From Meghimatium bilineatum (Eukaryota > Mollusca > Gastropoda > Stylommatophora > Philomycidae), in contig CM067316.1 in the NCBI GenBank assembly GCA_034231615.1, positions 23,583,791-23,647,790 on the forward strand: DNA of 64,000 nucleotides, written 5' to 3'. Positions within the stretch are counted from its first letter, which is position 1; each line of letters starts with the position of its first letter. This document shows positions 56,862 to 64,000 of this stretch, in pieces. The position numbers were made by a program, and so were the translations under genes. The notes under the pieces were generated by a model that ran no database searches, had not been told where the DNA came from, and saw only the letters and a list, made by a program, of their open reading frames with translations.

Positions 56862-57132
56862 TTGTGCGTTCATTCTCAAGCTCCTGAAGATAAGCAAGAT
56901 ACAGTGAGGAAAATCAAACGCTTTGTATCATAGTTTACAGCTTAGCTGCGGTATCTTCACCTTTCGGCATGACACATCTGACTTCAGCTGGCGTCTGGGT
57001 CACTGACCCTATATGGGAAGAGACAGCCAACTTCATCCCAAAACCTCATTAGCCACTTTTTACTACTTACTTGGCTGATAACCGTGTCGCTATTCATTGC
57101 TTCTCTTTCGGGCCCCGACAATACACGGGCGG
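56862..57132 (-). mobile_element. SINE S2
   Basis: A nearly full reverse copy: gcgttcattctcaagctcc, atcatagtttacagcttagc, ggtcactgaccctatatggg, gacagccaacttc, ttcgggccccgacaatacac. It matches 878-1158 end to end with loss of most of the GAA tail. Confidence 0.8.
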
Positions 57133-57306
57133 AATACAATACCATACTCATTTTCATAGGATAAACACAGCTTCATTGCATACTCCACAAATCAGCATTG
57201 CTTCATATTAGAAAGTAACGTTAATTTTATGAAGGTTTGTAACAGTACAAGAAAAAAAGGTATAAAGTCGAGATGATAGTTGTCTGTTATCTAAAGACTA
57301 ACATAT

Positions 57307-57472
57307 CTTCTTCTTCAGCGTTCATTCTCAAACTCCCGCTGGATCTCCTTTGTAGCAGGACCGTGGTCCTACTAGATTTCCAGCATGATGTAATCCAGAG
57401 AATGGAAATTGATTGTGTCGCCATTTATTTTTTTGCACAAATGGCCCGACACATCCGTCTTCGGAGACAGAT
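57307..57472 (-). mobile_element. SINE S1 beside the LA1 splice donor
   Basis: Reverse copy with (GAA)n at its 3' end and an 8-bp TSD, TAACATAT, at 57299-57306 and 57473-57480. In the host transcript it starts at intron position +17 after the LA1 donor, in sense orientation. Confidence 0.85.
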
Positions 57473-57488
57473 TAACATATATACTTAC

Positions 57489-57602
57489 GGCATTCATTTT
57501 CATCAGAGCCGTCTTTACAATCGTCATCGTCGTCACATTTCCAGGCCATATTTATACATTTTCCATCTGTACATGCAAACTGCGTGGCATCGCATTCTGC
57601 AC
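57489..57602 (-). CDS. Receptor exon: LA module 1
   Basis: This 114-nt exon has acceptor ...tttag|GT and donor CC|gtaagt. It is phase 1 at both ends. The product is one complete LDL-receptor class A repeat with six cysteines, containing [13 protein letters not shown] and the calcium-binding acidic end [11 protein letters not shown]. It is the most 5' exon I can identify. Human LDLR exon 2, which encodes LA1, also starts in phase 1, so a signal-peptide exon could come directly before it, but none was recognised up to 64000. Its donor lies only 16 nt from a SINE insertion. The join to the next exon forms a CCC proline codon. Confidence 0.9.
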
Positions 57603-58055
57603 CTAAAATTTGAAACATATAAAATTCAAACATACATCTGATACTTGATTTAGTACACATGATTTTTGTAAAACATATCTGATACTTGATTTAGTACACA
57701 TGATTTTTGTAAAGAAAGTAGTGTTGGGTGTGACGAAGAATAGCGGAGCTTGACAAAAGAAATAAACTAGGTATATAATAATATAAATGTAACAATTGAA
57801 GCATGTCGTGTTTAAGAATTCTGCTTTACAATAGTGCTGAATCTTAGAGCTTAGGCCCGTCTATAATACAGTCATAACACGGTCATGACAAAGGTCATTT
57901 CAGTGTTACGGTTGGAGGCTTACAATGTGGATGTTTCAATTGATTAGTATATTGTGTTTCAATTGTGATGTTTTTAAAATGTGCAAAGCAGTTTTGTTTT
58001 TCAGGACATTATTTAACTCGAATTTCTCTGAGATATATATTAATGTGATTAATGT
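57603..58055. other. Upstream of LA1 exon, no exon recognised
   Basis: A duplicated block, atctgatacttgatttagtacacatgattt, lies at 57634 and 57678 (44-nt spacing). No signal-peptide exon was seen here. Confidence 0.45.
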
Positions 58056-58059
58056 AATT

Positions 58060-58445
58060 CCAAAAGATAGATATGGCCGTCACGCAAGGATGTGTAATGT
58101 CACCAGATCTCCTCTCCCTGTATATAGAGGATATTATGCGAAACATAGAAATCATTCCATGAAAAGTAATTAAAAGTTACAATCTGAATAATCTTAGATA
58201 TTCTGATGATACAGTTCTGATTGAAGAGAGCGAACAAGAACTTCAAGACCTGTTACACATGGTAGTACAAGAAAGTGAAAACAAAGGCATCAGTCTAACA
58301 AGAAGAACATAGACCAAATGCCTGTTTCAAAGAAATACACACCGCCAAAATGCAGTATTACTATCAATAATCCACAATTAAATCAAGCGGATAAAGCCAA
58401 GTATCATGGCACAATTTTAACATCAGATGCCCGGTGCCCAATAAG
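58060..58445 (+). pseudogene. RTE-like RT fragment
   Basis: It has VTQGCVMSPDLLSLYIEDIM, then NLRYSDDTVLIEESEQELQD (motif C, YSDD in place of YADD), ENKGIS and a thumb-like tail to about 58440. It is related to the LINE at 62490-64000 ([19 protein letters not shown]). Confidence 0.7.
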
Positions 58446-59030
58446 ATCAATTTGATTGTCCAGAAACATTTCCGCTCTTGTTATATAATCGTATCTCGTA
58501 CATTCACTGACAAATTCGGATTTAAATATGATTGTTCTCGAAAATAATCCTGTTCTGAAGGCAGATGCATATCTACCTTTTTTTTCTCTCCTGAATTGCC
58601 ATCATACTTCACTTCCATTACCACAATATCATAGAGATTACACACAAAAAACATGCTTCAGATATCATCTGTAGGTATGACAATCTTACATCTGGATGTT
58701 TGTTAATAGTTTATATAATAGTTAAATGGTTAATAATAATATAATAGTTTATTAATGTACTGAATAGTGGAATTTAAAATACCCTTAAGCGCTGATTTTA
58801 CTATTAACATTTGTGGCGTATGATGCGACATGTATGTTTTGTTTGTTTGATAACCCCATGAATTGCGAGCTTTCTATGTGTAGTGGGGTGGTTTTTCTCA
58901 ACTTTCATACCAATGAGACTTCAGCTTTCGGCTTAGTTCAACATCTATTGAAAGAGTCTTCTACTCAGAGGAGGTAAATAATGTGTGTAGATGACATGCT
59001 ACAAAGCGTCCGTAAGACAGTATATAACGG
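58446..59030. other. Intergenic or intron, D4-type repeat traces
   Basis: 58945-59035 (gagtcttctactcagagg, gtagatgacatgctac) matches 24090-24160 in reverse. The rest is unassigned. Confidence 0.4.
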
Positions 59031-60285
59031 TATATCATCTACTAAAAGATGGAAAAGAGATAATAAAAAGATGGAAAGAATACTGCCAAGAAATGTATAA
59101 ATGTACACGACATATCCCAGAAGTAAACATAAACAAAACAGCAAAAGAACCAGACCCAACGATAGATGAAATTAGACACGCAATAAAAAATCTAAGGAAA
59201 CAATGTTCCAGAAAATGATGGTATTACCACAGAAATGATACTAGCTGGAGAGTAGTTAGCGCAGTAATATACCATACTGCAAAAATGTGTGCTGCAAAAT
59301 TTGGAAGAGTGGAACATGGCCCGAAGAATCGAAATAATCAATATATATATATATATATGTCCCTACCAAAAAAAAGAGATCTTCAATTATGTACTAACTA
59401 CAGAACAGTAGCATTAATTAGTCAAGCGAGCAAGATCTTACTAAGAATAGGTATGAAAAGAATACAGCAAAAATTAGAAACTGAAGTTAACGAAGTACAA
59501 ACAGGATTTCGGTCAGGCTGAGGCACAAAAGTTAATTTACTAAATATGAGAGTCATTATCGAAAAATCTAGAGAATTCAAATCAGATCTATACGTGTTTT
59601 ATTGGCTATTCCTATGCATTTGATTCGTACGCCATCAGCAACTATGGGAACATACAGAAAACCAAAATCATGACAACAGATAAAACCAAAGTAACACCAA
59701 CAATTAAAATATATATAAAACGGAAAAAGGGAAAATGTCGACAAGTTTGATTATCTGGGTGCAAATATAAACAACTTAGGTGATTGTACAATGGAAATTA
59801 GGAAAATATTAACGATAGCGATAACGAAATTAAAAGAAATTATAAATAATGGAAAAACGGTTATAAAGAGATAAAAGTTATACTTCTTAGATCATACATT
59901 TTTCCAGTTGCAACATACGGCTGCGAGGCTTGGACAATAAATAGAACAACGGCAAAAATAATATCGGCATTCACACTGAAGTGTTATATGGCAATATTAA
60001 GAATTTCCTGAACAGAAAAGATAAAGAACAGTGAGGTTTTGAGTATACTGAATATAAAGGACGGATGGCTGGTGAATACAATTTTACATAGAAAACTAGA
60101 AATATTTCGAACATATAAAAAGATACAATGGCATGGGAAAATGCGCATTAGAGGGCGGAATTCCGGGACGTAGAAGAAGAGGTAGACCTAGGAGATGGAT
60201 AGATTTGACACAGGACAAAGTCGGGTTCAGGACATCAATTTCAAAGACAAGGTTCTAGAAAGAATATGTCACGTGATGATGATGA
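59030..60285 (+). pseudogene. RTE-like LINE, decayed, (ATG)n tail
   Basis: Blocks: EIIKRWKEYCQEMYK, PTIDEIRHAIKNLR, LCTNYRTVALISQASKIL, VNEVQTGFRSG, ATYGCEAWTINR, EVLSILNIKDGW. The tail is gtcacgtgatgatgatgatc. The RT catalytic region between 59600 and 59680 is deleted. A (TA)9 run at 59340-59358 sits inside the fingers. Confidence 0.75.
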
Positions 60286-60370
60286 TCTACTAAGGTTTTC
60301 TGTTGCATTGGTGGTTTGTCTAGTGGACCATTGGTGAGACCCACATCACCAGAGTTTGAAACACAATTCA
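60286..60370 (+). repeat. Dispersed repeat D4
   Basis: ctactaaggttttctgtt ... accattggtgagacccac matches 52190-52260 in reverse. Confidence 0.6.
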
Positions 60371-60603
60371 CAGCTGCTTATAAATATTGTCACACGCAGC
60401 GTGAGTGAATGTTAATAGGTAGGCAGTAATTTAAAAGCACTGATATATTTTAAAAATAATTATATGGAAATAAAAATGACAGTGCACTCAGTAAAAGAAA
60501 ATTAGCGCTAAATGTACACATTAAATCATTACAATTATTTCCAATCTATATGTCTTTAGTGTTCATAATTGTGAATATGATAATTAATTTGTAAATATAT
60601 TAT

Positions 60604-60779
60604 ATACAATTCACCATCAACTATTGTCATACAGTTAAATATTTCACATACAATTCACCATCAACTATTGTCATACAGTTAAATATTTCATATACAATTC
60701 ACCTTCAACTATTGTATTACAGTTAAATAATTCATATACAATTCACCTTCAACTATTGTCATACAATTCAATAAATATA
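60604..60779 (+). repeat. 44-bp minisatellite, 4 copies
   Basis: The units start at 60604, 60648, 60692 and 60736: ATACAATTCACCATCAACTA then ttgtcatacagttaaatatt. Later units have cttcaac in place of catcaac. Confidence 0.9.
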
Positions 60780-61549
60780 AAATCTTGATTACATCCACTA
60801 TTTACTTTAAAAGCCAGCATGCACTGTTGGGCAAAAATACCTGGCGAACCTTGTATAAATAATAATAAATAATAAAGATAACCGTGTTATAGCACGTTTC
60901 ACTAACTATGCCCAACTTCAAAATAATGTATCTCAGCAAACACATATAATTGAAAATTTGTGTGTCAATTTGAAATGGTATAGATCACCATAATTTTTTC
61001 CATTAAAATGTAGTATTGGCTTCAATTTTTGTTTATATGCGATAAAGAGCAAAAGTATATTTCTCAACACACATTTCACACACTTTTTTTTAGATGCTTT
61101 ACAGTCATTTAGTCCTATAAGATGTCACTTACTCATGATTATTTTATCATAAAATTGCATTATTTTGTACTATTGAACACAAGACAATCGATGTTTAAGG
61201 TTGTATCGCGCTCAAATTCCATGTGAGAAGTGTTTCAACAAAAAATGTGTAGATAGTATGTAAAATAAATCTACGAGTAAAGTTTATGTTATTATAGCAG
61301 ATCACAAATAAAATGTTTAGGTATTTCTGCAATGCAGTTACTCGATCATTTAAGAAATCATCTTCAACAGGTAATATAAAAAAATATGGGGACCACATTA
61401 TTGTAATAGTAGACACGCCTATGCCTATAACTCACAGAATCTGTTTCTGAAGCAGCAACATTTCTATTCTTGATACACAATAATTAACATGCCGACAATT
61501 ATCAAAGAATGTGTTTCGTGTATAAAAACTGGACATGACACACACATTG
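60780..61549. other. No recognised feature
   Basis: AT-rich; no exon or transposon motif was seen. Confidence 0.45.
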
Positions 61550-61700
61550 TCTATTGTCTTTCCCCAGGTGAATGATTGATGGTCGCATTCACACTTGCCG
61601 TTAACCGTAGGGGTGGGAGCTTAAGCTGTCGTTCCAAGACCAGATGTGTCGCCGAGGTTGCATTTAGTCCATGTTTGTTCAAGGCTATAAGACGCAAACA
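61550..61700 (-). pseudogene. 3' end of a GACAATA-tailed LINE
   Basis: The minus strand reads a degraded C-terminus (tctggtcttggaacgacag) and then gttaacggcaagtgtga ... acctggggaaagacaatagac, the same 3' end as 25380-25490. Confidence 0.65.
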
Positions 61701-62490
61701 TATAAAGTATACATTTATTGAGTCTAACCAAATATAACATCATATGCAAACATTGGGATTAATACGTTCGATGGTTAATCAGATAATTACATTTGTTTGA
61801 GGGAAAAGCTAGTGAAACGTGCAATAGAACTTCACTAATAGCTTCTGTAGAATGGTTAATAATAATCAGTGGCGAGGCTTTTATACAAATTAAACGAAAT
61901 TGCTTACAAATTACAAGTTGATTATGTGTTTTGTTTGTTTTACAAAGTAACAATGTAGTATAAAATTATGTCAGTCTTCATTTTAAATGCGTATAAATCT
62001 TAGCAACATTAGTAATTGAACAATAACTCATTGGGGTGGAAGGGGCCGCGGGACACACTTCTATCTATGACAAGTTTTAATACTTTATAAGCATCTTCTT
62101 CTGCCGCTTACAACTCGCATGTAATATAATGTATGCGATTGTGATTTCTTCACAACAGGAGAACAATCATGCCATCTTGAAAGAAAAAGCGCTGTAGGCA
62201 TTCAGGGACAGAATTTGAAATAAGTGATTTTGTTAACTGTTACGAAGATGTCTTCGTATAGGCCTATGCAACGTACGATAACCAGAGAGCGAGCATGTAA
62301 TTGTGTTGTGGAAAATGTGCTATTCCCTAAATATTTTGATGCCAAAATTTTCACAGATAAATTTAATTTATTTAATGATTAAATTGTAATATTTGTCACC
62401 GAAAGAAATGTGGTTCATAGCCGCGAGGTTAGAGCGCTGGTATCAGATGAGAGCGTTTGGGTTTTTTAAAATAGTATATAGAATACGCGT
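61701..62490. other. No recognised feature
   Basis: gccgcgaggttagagcgctgg at 62420-62440 resembles a tRNA A-box region but no B-box or cloverleaf follows. The rest is unassigned. Confidence 0.4.
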
Positions 62491-62495
62491 TACAT

Positions 62496-64000
62496 GTGGG
62501 ATATATGGTAAGTAAAAATATAGTATGGTGTGATAAAGTAAATAATTCTGGATATATAAAGATACACATGAAATATGGCAAAGCCCCAGGTCCAGACAAT
62601 ATCACATTAGAAGAATTAGCAGCTTTAGATGACTTTGGAGTTGAAATAATCACAAAATTGCTGAATGACATATATAACAGCGGAAACATACCCGATGACT
62701 TAATGAGATCCATATTCATAGCATTACCTAAGAAACCAGGGACCACCGAATGTGAAGAACACCGTACAATCAGCCTCATGAGCCAAATAACCAAAATACT
62801 TCTCAGAATCATCATGAAGAGAGTGAGAAACAAAATAAAATCAGAAATAAGTCCAGAACAATGTGGATTTGTAGAAGGCAAAGGCACCAACAATGCGATT
62901 TATATATTGAGAACACTAATAGAGAGGTCTATAGAAGTAAAAACAGATCTGTACCTCTGTTTTATAGACTACACTAAAGCTTTTGACAAAGTTAAACATA
63001 GCGAAATTATACACATGCTAGAGAATCTGAACATTGACAGCAAGGATTTAAGAATAATCAAGAACATGTACTGGCAACAATCAGCAGCAATAAGAGTAGG
63101 AAATCAATTTGGCCCTTTTCAACAAATAAAACAAGGAGTCAGACAGGGATGCGTGCTTTCACCAGACCTGTTCTCTCTATACAGTGAAAACATATTGCGG
63201 GCAATAGTAGATATCCCAGGAATATCAGTGGGAGGACATAACATAAATAATTTGAGATATGCGGATATTTGAGATATGTTCTGATTGCAAAAAGTGAGGA
63301 AGACCTTCAAAACTTAATTAAAGTAGTAGTCACAGAAAGCAAAGAGAAAGGCCTCTTCCTAAATATCAAGAAAACAGAAGTAATGGTTATTTCAAAGAAA
63401 CAAAATAACACACCTTGCAAGATCATAGTGAATGATATAGTATTAAAACAGGTCCACCAATTCAAATATCTAGGTACAATTATTACAGCAGATGGAAGAA
63501 GTTCAACAGAAATAAGATGCAGAATAGGACAGGCAAAAACAACATTCAGAAAAATGAAAAATATACTGTGTAATATGACCTTGTCATTAGAGGTGAGAAA
63601 GAGAGTTCTGCAGTGCTATATAACCCCTATACTAACATATGGGTGCGAGTCTTGGAAAAAACAACATTCAGAAAAATGAAAAATATACTGTGTAATATGA
63701 CCTTGTCATTAGAGGTGAGAAAGAGAGTTCTGCAGTGCTATATAACCCCTATACTAACATATGGGTGCGAGTCTTGGACAATAAACAAACTGGAAAGTGG
63801 GAGATTGGAGGCAACAGAGATGTGGTTCTACAGAAGAATGCTGAGAATACCATGGACTGCCAGAAAAACTAATTTAGAGGTGTTAAAAGAGTTAAATGCG
63901 AAACGGACCTTAATCAAGAATATAAGAAAAAGGCAATCTTCTTTTTTTGGCCACTTCATGAGACAGGCAGGTTTAGAGAACATAATCACAACAGGCAAGA
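62496..64000 (+). mobile_element. RTE-like LINE, RT region, runs off window
   Basis: A 258-codon open frame (62496-63272) covers most of the [80 protein letters not shown] (motif A), [20 protein letters not shown], then NNLRYADI and a stop. The catalytic YADD is disrupted by an insertion at about 63255-63280. The frame resumes as VLIAKSEEDLQNLIKVV to YGCESW (63269-63679), where a 122-bp duplication breaks it. The C-terminus continues to the end (FGHFMRQAGLENIITTGK). Confidence 0.88.
63535..63777 (+). repeat. 122-bp tandem duplication in the LINE
   Basis: The block from ACAACATTCAGAAAAATG to GGTGCGAGTCTTGGA occurs twice with a 122-nt offset and no mismatch seen apart from one extra A in the junction run. 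122 is not a multiple of three, so the frame shifts. Confidence 0.93.

Larger units (their letters stand above)
3921..57602 (-). other. VLDLR-like lipoprotein receptor gene, 10 internal exons
   Basis: Gene-level entry for the ten minus-strand exons listed separately. In transcript order they encode LA1, LA2, LA3, LA4, LA5-6, LA7, LA8, EGF-A plus EGF-B, and two YWTD propeller exons, together 1,648 nt or about 549 codons. Every junction keeps one open frame and every intron has GT/AG ends. Introns run from 1.4 to 17.1 kb and hold most of the repeats in the window. Receptors of this family bind lipoproteins or yolk proteins through acidic LA modules, enter by clathrin-mediated endocytosis, and release ligand when the propeller closes at low pH. 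The module order and the propeller intron phases favour LDLR/VLDLR/ApoER2 over the giant LRPs. An LRP cluster of eight LA modules remains possible because both gene ends are missing. Confidence 0.85.

Noticed and set aside
3921..57602. LRP1/LRP2-type giant receptor
   Set aside because: Not excluded, but one LA cluster of eight directly before EGF-EGF-propeller with LDLR-type exon phases fits VLDLR better; missing ends prevent proof.
62415..62445. tRNA-like sequence gaggttagagcgctgg
   Set aside because: Resembles an A-box region only; no B-box or cloverleaf follows.

Overview
The window reads as intronic animal DNA. One multi-exon receptor gene lies on the minus strand, and almost everything else is transposable elements, their decayed fragments, tRNA-like SINEs and minisatellites. 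Spliced exons with GT/AG borders, APE-type non-LTR retrotransposons, Tc1/mariner and hAT elements and tRNA-derived SINEs point to a metazoan, probably an invertebrate. I cannot name the species or phylum.

The host gene runs right to left. Ten exons between 57602 and 3921 encode, in order, eight LDL-receptor class A (LA) modules, two EGF modules (the second calcium-binding) and the first two exons of a YWTD beta-propeller. All LA exons are phase 1 at both ends and join in one open frame. The EGF exon leaves phase 1, the first propeller exon runs phase 1 to 2, and the second runs 2 to 2, ending in VDPSSG. These propeller exons match human LDLR exons 9 and 10 in content and intron phase. Eight LA modules before EGF-EGF-propeller is the plan of VLDLR/ApoER2-type receptors, so I call it a VLDLR-like lipoprotein receptor. 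The signal-peptide exon and the rest of the propeller, O-linked, membrane and tail exons were not found and probably lie outside the window.

Region by region. 1-3.9 kb: SINE and LINE fragments. 7.0-11.1 kb: a nearly intact 4.06-kb EN-RT-RNase H LINE with a 12-bp target-site duplication (TSD), inside the propeller intron. 12.9-13.4 kb: a hAT-type MITE. 15.9-16.5 kb: a 44-bp minisatellite made from the LA8 exon end plus its splice donor. 20.8-25.5 kb: two RTE-like LINEs, one split by a SINE. 29.2-32.8 kb: LINE, Tc1-like element, LINE. 34.2-35.4 kb: a 552-bp LINE-derived insert between 349-bp direct repeats. 37.6-38.7 kb: a dead mariner. 40.8-43.0 kb: a decayed RT-RNase H LINE, followed by a 40-bp minisatellite. 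44.3-49.9 kb: a second copy of the 552-bp unit, SINEs, a 44-bp minisatellite and LINE remnants. 50.8-54.1 kb: LINE tails. 56.6-57.5 kb: three SINEs beside the LA1 exon. 58-64 kb: RTE-like LINEs and a third 44-bp array.

The repeats sort into families by 3' tail: (GAA)n, (ATG)n, (AATG)n and one ending in GACAATA. SINE families S1 and S2 share the (GAA)n tail and similar TSD lengths with the 7-11 kb LINE, which is the likely source of their mobilising machinery. All coordinates and translations were read by eye; no database search was run.
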